A stretch of 64,000 nt of DNA, taken from Tragulus kanchil. Taxonomy: Eukaryota > Chordata > Mammalia > Artiodactyla > Tragulidae. Shown here in pieces: positions 20,221 to 32,694 of this stretch (positions within the stretch are counted from its first letter, which is position 1; each line of letters begins with the position of its first letter). The notes beneath the pieces were generated by a model. The model ran no database searches, was not told the origin of the DNA, and worked only from the letters and a program-made list of their open reading frames with translations. Location: NCBI GenBank assembly GCA_022376925.1, contig JAIOJX010000004.1, positions 172,761,501 through 172,825,500 on the forward strand, written 5' to 3'. Both the position numbers and the translations under genes were made by a program.

Positions 20221-21959
20221 AAGAAACCAAACAAACCCAGCTGAAGTAGAAGGGCTTCCCTGACAGGAGAGGGTGAAGACAGACCTATTTCCACCCCCAG
20301 TTGGGTCTAGACTAGACAGGCCTTGCTGGGATGGAAGGAGTGGGTTTTGGCTTTGAACCTATCACCTGATGATTCTGAACAAAGGGCCGACAAAGGTTCG
20401 ACAAAGGGCCTCGCGGGCAGTCGTGAATGGAGACCTCATTCTTGACGATGACCCCCGACTACACGTGCTTTGTTCCCTCCTGTGGTCTCCACACCCAAAC
20501 CCAGGGCAAGCCCAGTCCCATCAGGGCTGTGCCCCCAAGGCCTGGCCACCGTCAGGCAGCCCAGACACCCCTGGGCCCAGCACCAGCCCTGAACCGAGGC
20601 CTGCAGGGCCGCCTCAGACCGCCTGCTGCAGGCTCCATCACCCGCGGGGCTGGCGGAAACCTCGCCTTCGCAGGCCCCGTCCCGGCCCTTCTGCGTCTGG
20701 GTCTCCGTCCCTCCGACATTTGGCCACTCACTAAATCAAGACCCAGAGAGCGAGCTCTGCGGGACAGTCCAGGCTTCCCTCTGTGCCTTTGGCCAGGGTG
20801 GACGTCCAGCAGGGCCGTGCCTTACACCCTGGGGCTCCGCCCATCTCTGCACAAATTCAGGAACACAGATTGGAATCTGTAACGGACACGAAAAAGACGA
20901 GGGAATTACTGAATCTAAAATGCCACCTGTGCAGGTCTGCCCTGCCCCGCCCCGTGCCCTAGGAGCTCTGCACAGGCTCCCCGTGTGCCCGGGGCTCCTC
21001 CAGCCCCTCCCCGAGGGCTCTCCAGAGTCGCCCGTGGTTAGACCTCACTGGCTGGTGGCCCTGGGTCACATTCGGGCCCGGACGCTCCAGGCCGAGTCGA
21101 GGCTCGTGCTTGTTGGATCTGGGAGTCAGGACCGGGCCCTCGGCCTCACTCACTGCCCAGCACAGAGAGACTTCTCCACGCGTCTCTGTGGGCCGCGTGA
21201 GAGCCACTAATTCAGTTTCTGCCTCTAGGGGAGGACGACCGCTGGACCGTACGTGACTTGGCTGGGAGCACGCAGAGAGGAGCCCCGGGCACTGGGGGCG
21301 CTGGGGCCGGGACCCTCAGGCTGCCGGCCGGCTCTGTAGCCTCTGCGGTGTCCGCTGACCTCTCCAAAACTCAGTTACGTTATTCTCAGGACACGGAAAT
21401 GGAGGGCCTCTGCCTCCTCTTGGGGGTCGAAGTGCAGGGCCACCACTGGGGCGGGGGGTGCTCCCGCTCTGTTCCCTTCCGCACTCCGCCTTGAGCTGGG
21501 CAGAGGCTGGACCCTGTGCTAGTGCCTGCCCCCCACACTCGGTCACCCCCGAAGCCGCACGTGGCTGCCACGGATACAAAGCGCCCAGGGGACCCCACAG
21601 GCCACCTGCTGTCCCCGCCCGGGCTCACCTGGCGCAGGCTCCCCGCTTCCGGTGCGCCTCAGGCGGACGAGGTGCTCCACTTGCAACCAGCAACTCGAGC
21701 CCCTTCCCCTGGGACACGGGGAGTCTTCCCCGAGCCCGCCACCCTGCTGCCTCCAGAACCTGCCCCGCCAAGGCTGACTGTGCGAGGGCAGGCCCTCCGC
21801 AGCCCACACACGACCTCCTGCCCGCGGGCTGCAGGTCTGCGTCACCACCTGCGCCCGCTGCCCGGCACTGCTGCCAGCCCCTGGGGCTGCAGGGGACTTA
21901 GGTAGGATGCCTCTGCTTTCAGAGACCTTAGGGCCTGACAGGAAGCTTCTTCCCCCCTT
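20221..21959. other. GC-rich unique sequence, no gene recognised
   Basis: No repeat was recognised except a 65-bp stretch at 20848-20912 that resembles 18597-18660 (see findings). Open frames up to 151 aa are compositional. Confidence 0.4.
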
Positions 21960-22110
21960 TCCAGACCCCCCAACAAGATCACACCTCCCTAGGATTGCTG
22001 CCTGGCTTCCTGAGCTTCTGCAAGGCTTTTTTTTTTCATTCTACAAGACCCACCTCGAAAGCCACCTCCTCCAGGAAGCCCCCACCCCCTCCTGCCTCGT
22101 TCCCCTCAGC
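21960..22110. mobile_element. L2-like LINE remnant
   Basis: TTTTCATTCTACAAGACCCA followed by CCACCTCCTCCAGGAAGCC is typical of the L2 3' region. Confidence 0.5.
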
Positions 22111-22617
22111 ACTATCTGCCCGCTCGCCTCTGCTCCCTCCCAGGGCTCCGGGCCCTCTGGCTCACGTGTGCCCAGGGCCGTGGCTTTTCCGTCTCCCTTC
22201 ACCACGGCTCCTCCCTGAGAGGAGTGTTTATTCAGCCAGTGAACTTTCGTTCTTGTCCAGGGTGGCGATCCACTGTCCTCGCCTTGGGGGTCCAGGCTCG
22301 GCCCCCAGAGCCCAGGAACTGCACTGGGATCCACCCTGCGACCTGCTGGGGGACAGACGACTTCTCCTCCTGGGCCTCAAGTGGCAGCGTAGACAGGAGG
22401 CCCGTAGCCCCTCCTCGTTTAACGTTCCTAGGAAGCTCTGCAGGTGTCCGAGACCTGGAGCAGGGCCAGGAGGCAGACTGGTGCCAACCCAGCCCACATC
22501 CTTTGGGCTCCTGCTCCCCTTGCCGTGGCGAGGCTGGCAATGCACGCAAACCCCCAGGCGACGCAAACAGGTATGCTCCAGGTACGCTCCCCACCCTGGG
22601 TATGCTCTAGGACCGAC

Positions 22618-22720
22618 CCTGTTTTATGGAGGAGGAAATCAATGCCAGAGAGGTTAAGCAGCTTGCTCAGGTCACACACTCTGAAGGAGCGGGGATGCCG
22701 CACACAGGCACGCTCTTGGC
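22618..22720 (+). mobile_element. MIR SINE remnant (duplicated at 23728-23830)
   Basis: TTTTATGGAGGAGGAAATCA, GAGAGGTTAAGCAGCTTGCT and CAGGTCACACA give the conserved MIR core. Confidence 0.75.
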
Positions 22721-23239
22721 CGTCGCCCAGGTGAGGCCCTGCCATAAAGGCCCGGCTCCAGCCTCGTGCTCCCTGGCGGCAATGACCATGACTTTTCAGA
22801 GCAGGCGTCTGTCCTCTTGAGAGGATGAGGGTACAGTAGTGGAGGATGGGTCTCTCTGAAGGTGTTCTGGCGAGGAGGGCCGGAGGCAAGGCCCAGCCGG
22901 GAGGGCTCGCCTGTCGCTCACCCCACCGTGACCTCCAGGCCTGGCAGGCACCCGAGGAGAAAACGTTGATTCACTCGGCCGGAAGAAGTAGCAGGGAACC
23001 ATCAGAAGCCAGGTCGCTCCCTTGGGGTGCAACCTCAGCCTCCTGGGGTGTCTGGCCTGGCGTGGCCACCAGGCCCGCATCCTTCCTAGGTGTGCACCAA
23101 GGCACAGAGGCCATTCTGTCCCCACGGCCAGGGCCCCTCGCCGCCTCCTGCCAGCACCCCTCCCTGTGACGCAAAATCTGGCCACTGAAAATATCCCCAC
23201 GAAGACGGACGTAATTGTGGGGCACACAGGGTGACCTTG

Positions 23240-23685
23240 TATCTACTCTATCTGTTTATCAAGCCAGACGGGGCTTTGTGTTTAAGTCAAAGTGTCCTTA
23301 ATGCGTTTTCCATTCTCTGCGAAACCCACAGCGCCAATTAAACACGCCCCACACACACACAGAGCACACTCCTCTTGCCTGGCTTCCCATTCTCTTTGAT
23401 CCATTAAAATCCGCAAGCAAGTCCTCCTTCGTCTCAAGAGTGCGGCCAAGAGGGAGTAATTATCCATAAAGTGGCCAGCCGAGTGTTTGCCTTGCGATGA
23501 AAGAAAACTTTTGAAAACTTGGAAGAAAGCAGGGATACGTCTTTTCGGACCCCATCGATAATAATATTAATGAATTAATGATTTACTCGGGTGCTCTATG
23601 TCTATTTGCTTTGCTGTTCATAAGCCTGCGTTGTTTCCTTAGCAACCTTGACTTCAGCCCAAACTTCATCTCGCTGAGAACTAAA
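23240..23685. other. AT-rich complex island (copy at 24350-24795)
   Basis: Non-repetitive, AT-rich sequence with several TAAT/ATTA cores (for example ATATTAATGAATTAATGA) and a GTTTCCTTAGCAAC motif. No open frame of note. It looks more like conserved non-coding DNA than a repeat. Confidence 0.35.
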
Positions 23686-24795
23686 CTCCAGGTCGCTCCC
23701 ACCCTGGGTATGCTCTAGGACCGACCCTGTTTTATGGAGGAGGAAATCAATGCCAGAGAGGTTAAGCAGCTTGCTCAGGTCACACACTCTGAAGGAGCGG
23801 GGATGCCGCACACAGGCACGCTCTTGGCCGTCGCCCAGGTGAGGCCCTGCCATAAAGGCCCGGCTCCAGCCTCGTGCTCCCTGGCGGCAATGACCATGAC
23901 TTTTCAGAGCAGGCGTCTGTCCTCTTGAGAGGATGAGGGTACAGTAGTGGAGGATGGGTCTCTCTGAAGGTGTTCTGGCGAGGAGGGCCGGAGGCAAGGC
24001 CCACCCGGGGAGGGCTCGCCTGTCGCTCACCCCACCGTGACCTCCAGGCCTGGCAGGCACCCGAGGAGAAAACGTTGATTCACTCGGCCGGAAGAAGTAG
24101 CAGGGAACCATCAGAAGCCAGGTCGCTCCCTTGGGGTGCAACCTCAGCCTCCTGGGGTGTCTGGCCTGGCGTGGCCACCAGGCCCGCATCCTTCCTAGGT
24201 GTGCACCAAGGCACAGAGGCCATTCTGTCCCCACGGCCAGGGCCCCTCGCCGCCTCCTGCCAGCACCCCTCCCTGTGACGCAAAATCTGGCCACTGAAAA
24301 TATCCCCACGAAGACGGACGTAATTGTGGGGCACACAGGGTGACCTTGTATCTACTCTATCTGTTTATCAAGCCAGACGGGGCTTTGTGTTTAAGTCAAA
24401 GTGTCCTTAATGCGTTTTCCATTCTCTGCGAAACCCACAGCGCCAATTAAACACGCACACACACACACACAGAGCACACTCCTCTTGCCTGGCTTCCCAT
24501 TCTCTTTGATCCATTAAAATCCGCAAGCAAGTCCTCCTTCGTCTCAAGAGTGCGGCCAAGAGGGAGTAATTATCCATAAAGTGGCCAGCCGAGTGTTTGC
24601 CTTGCGATGAAAGAAAACTTTTGAAAACTTGGAAGAAAGCAGGGATACGTCTTTTCGGACCCCATCGATAATAATATTAATGAATTAATGATTTACTCGG
24701 GTGCTCTATGTCTATTTGCTTTGCTGTTCATAAGCCTGCGTTGTTTCCTTAGCAACCTTGACTTCAGCCCAAACTTCATCTCGCTGAGAACTAAA

Positions 24796-26908
24796 GGCCC
24801 TCTCAAGGAGGGGCACACAGCTCCTCTTGCCTCTTTCAGTGTTTGCAAAGGGGGAAATGATGAATTGATTTATTCTCAAGGAGCCATTTTTCTTCTTTCC
24901 TTTCCTTCCCATTACCATTGAAATCTGACATTCGAAACACCTACTGTATCAACATCTAATTCCACCATCTTCCTTCCCAACAAAGCCTTCAGTCTTAACC
25001 AAATAACACGGCTCTCACTCACACATGCCATCTATTTAGATACGTGCATGTGTGCCCACACGCGTGCCCATACATACATGCCAGCCACCTCTTACAAACA
25101 AAAATGTGGACTTATTTTCTTTGTTGACGTTCAAAGCTTGACCAATCTGATCACTTGTGCTCAGGATCATCAGGACGTAGTAATGCTCACAAAGCCTTGG
25201 TGGATGAACATGGAAGGTTCTGGATGTGCTGAGTGAGAAGCCCGTGTAGTCGCCCTAGCTCAAAAGGCAGAATGTCAAATTGTCTCGGTCCAAAGACGGG
25301 TAAAGGAATCTGGTCAGACAGCCGGACGCAGATGGCTAAGAACTGAATGAATATAGATTCAGATTCACACCCAGCTCCATAGCAGTTTTTTCCACTGCTG
25401 CTGATAATATGCTTCTAAGGAGACCGTATAATTTTCCTTTAGAGGAACAAATTTTACAAGAAATGGAAGAGGTGGGAGGGGACGTCTGCTTGCTGGGGAA
25501 CAACTAAAGGGAAAATTTGACGTTTTCCAACAAGCGGAAACCTGGGAGGTCAGGACCGTCTCCCCTCATGTCAATGAACGTCTTTGTATTTTTGTAGGTT
25601 TCTCCTTTCCGGCAGTGGTTGCCTTATCTTGGGTTTGAGAAGCACAGCTCACGGTCAAGGTGAGGCTCATCGGTAGGGTGACTCAAGCGAGGGTGCTTGC
25701 CTAACCCTCACCCGAATGAGGGTGTCCTAGGGGATGACCCTGGGCAACCTCTGCCCCGGCTGGCTGAAATGGGCGCTGCAACAGCCAAGGGGCAGGGTTC
25801 ACTTTTCTTGATGGAGTTGGAAAGGCATTACCCGGACATAGGCTGAGTGAGGTCCAAGGCAGGTGCACGGGCGGAGGGAGAAAACATTTTATAGCAAATT
25901 TCAGATTCCAAAACTGTCACTTCCCTTCTCACACTAGCAAAATCCACCAGGAGCAAACAGCCTGCCAGGGCTAACCCCTCTGCCCCAGCCGCCGTCCGCT
26001 CCTCTCCCGATGGCTTTAAGCGCAGATGAGATTTCACCTCTTAAATACGCGTCGGTCAGCTAGTCCTGAGGATTTAGAATGTAATCTTAGGCTGAGTGGC
26101 TCCATCCCTCACGACTCCCAGATTTAACGCTGTTCAAGTCACACAGGGGGTAGAAATGCAAGCTGATGTTTCAATGACCCATTTCAATGAGAACCAAGTG
26201 TCCTGTTTTTTTCTGAAATGAACCGGGCGTTTGAAGTTTTAGTCTGGAGATAAACCTTCCACGTGGAATCCAGTTGGCCCAGAGCCCAAGCCATGAGAAA
26301 CCTCTAAAATTTTCCACGATTTCTTTTTTTTAATCAAACACGGCCCTTGCCCGTCTGCCAGCTGATGCTTGTTTTGAGGGAGTGATGTCAGCTTGCTTGA
26401 ATGTTGGCAGGGGAACCTGAGACCAACCTGTTCTGTCCCCGGCCAGCTCGGGTCCTCCAGTAAAGATGTGGCCATGGCAGGGCAGCCTTCCTGGACTGAG
26501 GTGCCAGCAGGTGAGTGGTGGGGAGCACTGGCTGTGGTTACGGAGGCCGGGAGGGCCGACTGCCGCCATCCACAGACACGACCCTCCTCTCCCCACTGGA
26601 CCGGCACCCACCGCGACTGCGGCTGTGATGCGCAGAAGCGAGGCCTTGGAAGGTTCTGGAAGCACCTGTGGGCGGCACCTCTCTCAGCATCAAACTTGAT
26701 CTTGTGGTCCTGCAGAATTCTCCTCTCACTCTGTGTCATCTCCGAACTGACTTGGGTTAACTCGATCCCGCTCCGAAGGGCGTCAAAAACAGCCACTTAA
26801 CCATCACCAGCCGGTGGAATACTCCTCGTTCTGCTGCTGTGCGGCTGATGGGGTTAAGTTCACACAGAGGGGGGATCGTCCACATTTCTACCCAGAAAGA
26901 GTGATGCA
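24796..26908. other. Unique sequence, no gene recognised
   Basis: Mixed composition, no recognised repeats. Open frames up to 185 aa (26239-26796, minus) show no family features. Confidence 0.4.
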
Positions 26909-27130
26909 AGGGCTTCCCTGGTGGCCCAGAGGTAAAGAATCAGCCTGCAGAGCAGGAGCCGAAAAAGACACGGGTTTGATCCCTGGGTTGGGAAGATCCT
27001 TTGGAGGACGGCATTGCAACCCACTCCAGTACTCACGCCGGGAGAGTCCCACACACAGAGGAGCCTGGCGGGCTACGGTCCACAGGGGCACAGAGAGTTG
27101 GACACGACGGAGCAGCTGGGCATGCGCACA
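26909..27130 (+). mobile_element. Bov-tA/BovA2-type SINE
   Basis: GGGCTTCCCTGGTGGCCCAG, GGGTTTGATCCCTGGGTTGG, CAACCCACTCCAGTACTC and AGAGTTGGACACGACGGAGC, in order. Confidence 0.9.
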
Positions 27131-27245
27131 GGCACAGTAACATGCGCACGGGGGTCCCTGACTCACTTGGCAGCTCATACTTGCCCCTTGCACAATTGTC
27201 AGTGCTGCTTGGGGCCTAGTTCCAGACCTAGAGCTGTGTCCCCAC

Positions 27246-27306
27246 AGCTAGAGAAAGCCGGCGTGCAGCAACAAAGGCCCAGTGAAGCCAAAAATAAACA
27301 AACAGA
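27246..27306 (+). mobile_element. CHR-1 SINE 3' fragment
   Basis: AGCTAGAGAAAGCCGGCGTG, CAGCAACAAAGGCCCAGTGA and AGCCAAAAATAAACAAAC is the canonical CHR-1 3' end. Confidence 0.75.
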
Positions 27307-30160
27307 AATTTGAAAAAGAAAGCACAGTGGAAGGCTTGCAGCTCTCTGCCCAGTTCTCTGCCGCCCTCCGTGAGCGCCACTGTCCTTTCCTGTGCTTTTC
27401 CTTGGGGAATCTTGTCCTTTTTTCTTAAAGACCCAGTTACCCGAACTTCAGCCAGATGCTGGGGGAAAAAAAAAAAAAGACCCAATGTAAACAAAGCAGG
27501 TGGTTTTAGAATAGAGCATCTTGATTAAACCCCATCTGTTAACAGATATTTCTGGAGGTATTGAGAAGCCCTGGAGCAGAGGGGTGCAGCGTAGAGCCTG
27601 GTCCGTGATCCCTCCCGGCACGTGCTGCTGCGGTGAGACCTCGGCCCCACCACGGCCGCTCTGCGCCTGTTTCCCCACTGGCCATCGGGGCTGCAGGAGT
27701 TTCGCTCTCTGCCCAGCTCTCCCCGTCTTCACACCGTGAGCCGGTCTGTGCTGGGCCAGGCTGGTCCCGCGGCCAGCTCCCTGGCAGTGTAGCCTGACTC
27801 AGTGGGAGGAAGGCTCCGTGCTCCCGGGAAGTGGCGATGAGCTCGCTGCTCCTCCAGCCTGAGGCTTTTATCAGCCCAGTCCCTCCTTGAGCCTTGGTTT
27901 CCACGACTAACATGTCGCAGCGTCGACCCTGAACCACACGCACTGAGGTGGCCTCTCGAGACAAAACAATAGACGCGCATTCTTGCTGGGGTGGCTTGAA
28001 GTTAGGTCACCGTCCCAGGCTATCAGGTGGAGAATAAACACCGGCGGCCCTCACCCCTGCCGCAGCGGAAGGGACGGCTGCGGCGAACCTGAGTACAATG
28101 CCGTTCTTTTTCCACTGCCCCTTCTGGGAGACAAAGGCTCACTTTCGAGGTGGGGTGAGCTGGAGGAAAATTGAACAACTTGCTCCTTGACCCATGGGGA
28201 AAGGACAGACGGGCCGCTTTGTGGAGGGTGGGGGTGATGTTGCGGGACTGGGTCAGGTCTGGCCTGAGGCCCCTGTGGCCGGTGGGTGGCCAGAGACCCA
28301 GTGTCCGCACCCAGAAATCCAGGCTTGCTCTTCATCGGCTGGGAACGGCCTTCTCCCCAGGCCTTCCTCCTGCTCTTCCTCCTGCCTCTGCCTCCATTTC
28401 TGTTTGTTTGTGTTTTTCACCCGGACACTTACTCCTTCGTCTCTTGCTCTGTTAACGCTCAGAGTCAGACGCTCTCTCCTGGGCTGGAACACCCCTTTCT
28501 CAGCGTCTTCTGTCCTAGTTTTACGAAGGCAGCATCTTCTCCAATCTCTCTGAGGATCCTAATTAGAGGTTTTTGTGGTTCGTTTTGTTGTTGTTGTTGC
28601 TCTGGTCCATTCCCATAGTCCTCTGTTGACTCGCGTCTCCGGTGTCAGAGGCTTTCCTCGAAGTCCACGTTCCTTGTCGGAGGCAGGAAAGGTCCTGATC
28701 CGGAGCGCCGGGCAGGCGGGCAGGCCACCCTGGTGGGTTTCAGTTTGGACTGACTGGTGGGCATCGGCTCCCTAAATATCAGACTGTGGGAGCTTGGTCT
28801 TTCGAGAAGGATTTGGGTGGCCGAACCCCTGGGGTTTTCAGGTGGCTAACTGTTCTAGAAACCTGCTTTTGACTTCGTCTTGGAGAGCCCCCGTGTTCAG
28901 GTCTGTTGCCCCGTGAATAGCGTGGGAAGTACCCGCCTCTCTCGGCCTCTGCCTTCCCGGCTAGGAGCAGGATCGCCTTCCAGCGGCTGAGTTGCCGAGC
29001 CCACCCCTCTGGCGCATCAGAGGGTCCCACACCGGGATGTACCCTGTTCCCCCGAGTACTGCTAAGCTGACGGGAGCTAGAGCAGGACTGCTCGGCACCC
29101 AGGCCGGCCGGCACAGGGCGCCTCCACAATGCCGAGTGCTTCCTGTCCCTGTTTCCTTCTTTGACTGCGGCACAGCTCCCTCCAGACTCCCCGCCCGCTG
29201 CCAGCCCCCCCAGTGCTTTCTCAAGGACAGCCCTGTACCAGGGTTCCTCCTGATTGCAATGCACCTCATTTGCATGCGGCTTTTTCATTATAATTCTCTG
29301 AACCTAAGCACCCGCGTTGCCAGGGCAACTGAGAACCAGCTGTCTCCACGCAGCGCTCTCTCGGGAGACCCTGGCTCGTCTTGGTCCAGCTCCAGCTGGG
29401 CCCTCGGCCCCTGACGAGGCACCCTCTGCAGGCTCCTCCCGCTTGTTTCGTCTGCTTCCCCACAAGGTCTTGGCGACCTTCACCGGTGCCCCAGGCTGCC
29501 TCCGTTTCTCTGGCGCCCTCGGGGGCGGGCCAACCTCCCCGCCTCCCTGACGGTGGACCCCGTCTCCTGCACGCCCGCCCCCACAGCCGTGCTGGCCTCT
29601 GGGTGCTTGCGAGGCTAAACGAGATGGTGCGCAGGAAGCTCTGAGCAGGTGCAGTTCCCCGGACCGGGTACACCCGTCCCCTGTCCTTACGCTCTGGGGC
29701 GCCCTGCCCCACGCCAGACTCTCGACACACGTTTGCTGACTCAGGAGCCCTGTGACCTCTGCCCCCCGCGTGGGTCTCAGGCTGGCGCTGCCCGGGTCGG
29801 CTCTCACCTCGCTCCCACCAGCCTCCTGGGCCTCTCAAGCCAGCGCCCGGGCTCCTCTCTTTAAAATAGGGTCTCAGCACAGGGACACAGCGGCCGGGCC
29901 CGGTCGTCACGGCGGGCGCTCACGTTGAGGAAGCCGCCTCGGGCCAGGCTGGGCGCTGCCAGCGGGCGGGCAGGCTTCCGCCCGCTTCCCGTCTCCGCGG
30001 AGGCCACTGGGGCGGTTGTCCAGAGTCTCAGACCTGCCCAGTCAGCGGCGGCTTTACTTTGGCAGCTTATGTACTTGGAGTCACTCTTATTTATTTTTAA
30101 ATTGCCTTTTAAATTTTTATTTTTTTAATTTATCTATTTTGTAAATTTAGGTTGTAAGTT
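27307..30160. other. GC-rich unique sequence with a motif-rich spot at 29250-29330
   Basis: No repeat beyond short simple runs (TTG repeats near 28585) and no exon recognised. An octamer ATTTGCAT (29268-29275) and a near-perfect RFX X-box GTTGCCAGGGCAAC (29316-29329) lie 40 bp apart. Confidence 0.4.
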
Positions 30161-30179
30161 GAGCCCCTTGAGATGAATT

Positions 30180-30449
30180 TTTTTTAAATTTTGGCCTCTT
30201 TTATTGGTCCTTCATTTATTTATTTCCATCCATCCTTATTCCTTGGCCTTTGTGGGCCTCCCATCGCAGTGGCCTCTCTTGTCGCAGAGCACTGGCTCCG
30301 GACGCATGCGCTCCAGAGCGATGGCTCGTAATTGGACACACCGGTCCAGCGGCTCTGTGGCACGTGGGATCTTCCCAGGCCAGGGCTCGAACCGGCACCC
30401 CTTGCACTGCAAGGTGGACCCTTTACCCACTGGACCACCAGGGAAGCCC
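30180..30449 (-). mobile_element. CHR-derived SINE, variant subfamily
   Basis: TTTTGGCCTCTTTTATTGG, GGCCTCCCATCGCAGTGGCC, GCATGCGCTCCAGAGC and CTGGACCACCAGGGAAGCCC. GAGATGAATTTT on the left and GAGACGAAATTTT on the right look like an aged target-site duplication. Confidence 0.88.
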
Positions 30450-30577
30450 GAGACGAAATTTTGCTTACGCTGCACCACAGAGCTTGTGGGATCTTCGTCC
30501 CCCGACCAGGGTTCCAACCCATACCGTCAGCAGCAAAAGCGCAGGGTCCTTACCACTGGACCACTCGGGGTTCCCCC
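30450..30577 (-). mobile_element. CHR-2 SINE
   Basis: CACAGAGCTTGTGGGATCTT, CGACCAGGGTTCCAACCCAT and CTTACCACTGGACCACTCGG. The variant SINE at 30180-30449 sits at its tail. Confidence 0.8.
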
Positions 30578-30659
30578 GGAGCCATTTTTAAATGACAGAT
30601 GCCCTGCCTCCCTAAAGAGCTCTATGAATGTTTTTTCAGTTGCCCTCAATAGCTGTGCC

Positions 30660-30870
30660 TGTGTGCCTGGGTGCTCACTCAGTCGTGGTGGCTCTCTGTG
30701 ACCCCGTGGACCGTAGCCCGCCAGGCTCCTCTGTCCACGGGTCCTCCCGGCAAGAGCACTGGCGTGGGCTGCCATGTCCTCCTCCAGGGGACCTTCCTGA
30801 CCCAGGGATGGAATGCACACCCCTTGCATGGGCAGGCTGATTCCTTACCACTAAGCCACCTGGGAAGTCC
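30660..30870 (-). mobile_element. Bov-tA/BovA2-type SINE
   Basis: CACTCAGTCGTGGTGGCTCT, CCAGGCTCCTCTGTCCACGG, GGGCTGCCATGTCCTCCTCC and GCCACCTGGGAAGTCC. Confidence 0.9.
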
Positions 30871-31649
30871 AAGAGCTATACTTTGCATCACCAAAAAAAG
30901 AAAAAGAAAAGAAAGGAGCCTCTTAAGATGCACAGAAGTCCCCATCAGGGTGTACTGAGTGGAGTCTGGAACGCCCTTGTGGCAGAGTTGGTGCCGCCAC
31001 AAATTCTTTTTTTTTTTTTTTTTTTGCGTAGGCAGTGACTCCCGCGTAGAGAATGACCACCGACTTGAAGTAGCCACACCCTAATTGCCACAAATCGACG
31101 TTGCTGACAGGAGTTCGTCCTTCGCCTGTGCGTCTTCCTCGAGTGTTTCTGAGTCGTTCGGGCTGCCTCTGGTGAGGAGACGAATCTAGTGTCCTTCTAT
31201 CACGCGGCACACTGGGCATTCGGGTCCGGACTGTCGGGGCTTCTGGAAATATTTCACAGAAGCAAACATGCCTGACGGCAGTCTCTTCATTGATTTGTTG
31301 CCCCCATTTCACGTGAGGTTGGAGGGGTGGCTTTGTTTCATGCAGTCCTTGGAAAGGAATTCAAGGGTGAGACCCCCCCAGAGACGCCGGGACTGGACGC
31401 CTGCGCCCTCCTCGGGAAACCAGGAGCAGGGAGGGGCCTGGGACAAGCCGGGGGCCCGAGCGCTGGGCCAGGCGGCCCGCACGGGGACACGCAGCGCAAA
31501 TGCGGCCGCCACCTCGTCCTACCAGCGAGCCCGGGGCTCTGCAAGGACGCGTACCGAGCTTTAAAAGGTCACATCTCCATATCTTCAGTAATTAATTTCA
31601 GTACCTTTAGAGGTTTCTGCTTTTTTAGAAAATAGTGTCTTCCCCCTAT
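30871..31649. other. Unique sequence with a 20-bp poly-T run
   Basis: A T-run at 31005-31025 may be an old retroposon tail. No other repeat or gene was recognised. Confidence 0.35.
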
Positions 31650-31866
31650 TTATGTGTGCGTCAGTTGTGTCTGAGTCCTGGCAACCCCACGGACTGCAGC
31701 CCGCCAGGCTCCCCTCTGTTCGCGGACTTCGCCAGGCAGGAATACGGGAGAGGGTTGCTAGGTCCTCCTGCAGGGCATCGTCCTGACCCAGGGACTGAAG
31801 CCACACGCCCTGCGCCTCCTGCGCCTGCCCGCGGGCACTCGACCTCCGCGCCGTGTGGGAAGCCTT
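31650..31866 (-). mobile_element. Degenerate Bov-tA/BovA2-type SINE
   Basis: GTGTGCGTCAGTTGTGTCTG, ACCCCACGGACTGCAGCCCG and CAGGCTCCC, then CCTGACCCAGGGACTGAAGC and a GTGTGGGAAGCC end. Confidence 0.75.
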
Positions 31867-32694
31867 CCCTACCTGGCCTCCACCCAGCGTCAAAGGCCTG
31901 TCAGCACCCAGGGTCCTCTCACTAAAGGCAGGAGGGCCGGTGCCTCCTTTTGCTCAATTTTCAGAGAGCTATAAAGAAACAAGGGCTTTGCTGTGAGAGG
32001 TCATGTGCACGACACTGGCAACGCCTGGCTCGAAGAGGCTGCCGTTGCTCCTAGGATCGGCCTCACTGGAGGCGCTTTGGCTGTCACAAAGGCCTGCCGG
32101 TGGGGCTCGCGCTGGCCTGGCTCCAGCCCGGGGTTTTGTGGGAGACAAAAGAAAAAGGTAGCAGAGTCCCATGCCAAGGCGCTGAATCCAGCTGTGATGG
32201 CGTGGCTTCATACAAATGACACAGGGCCCGTGTGGCTAAGGTGCTCTGACCTGAACGGGGCTTTCACCCCAGCTTCTTGGAAAACGAAACCCGTTCCTCA
32301 CCAGGCACACGAATTCCTCAGCCCTCGCCACCTGCAGGTCTGGTTCCCTGGTGACCACAGCAGAGCGATCCTCACACGCGTGCTCCACCCTGCAGCCGGC
32401 GAGCCCGGCCAGCGCCGGCGCGGGGAAACACGCCAACAAGCCGCCGGCCACCCTGCGGTGCTGCGGCCGGCACGGTCACGCCCGCGGCGCCCTCCGCTCA
32501 CCTGCGCGGGGCCCAGGAAGCGCCCTGGCTTGTCTCCACTAGAATCGGACCCAAGAGGAGGGAAAGGACTGGGAGGAGAAAGAGGGAGACTGTGAAGAGG
32601 CCAGAGGAGGAGGAAGATGGGCCCAGAGCACCCACAGTGCCGAGCGCTCGCGGCCCGGGGGAGGCCCGCGCCCAGAGCCGAGGGCTCCCGGCCA
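31867..32694. other. GC-rich unique sequence, nothing recognised
   Basis: Open frames up to 200 aa (31993-32595 plus) are overlapped by equally long frames on the other strand and have no recognisable domain. Confidence 0.4.

Larger units (their letters stand above)
22576..24795 (+). repeat. Direct tandem duplication 5 (offset 1108-1110 bp)
   Basis: 22576-23685 matches 23686-24795 with no filler. Two bases are missing in the first 20 bp of copy 2 (CCAGGTCGCTCCC versus CCAGGTACGCTCCCC). Other differences include CACGCCCC versus CACGCACA near 23345/24455. Confidence 0.96.

Noticed and set aside
23602..24336. 244-aa minus frame
   Set aside because: It crosses the join of duplication 5 and is only long because of that join.
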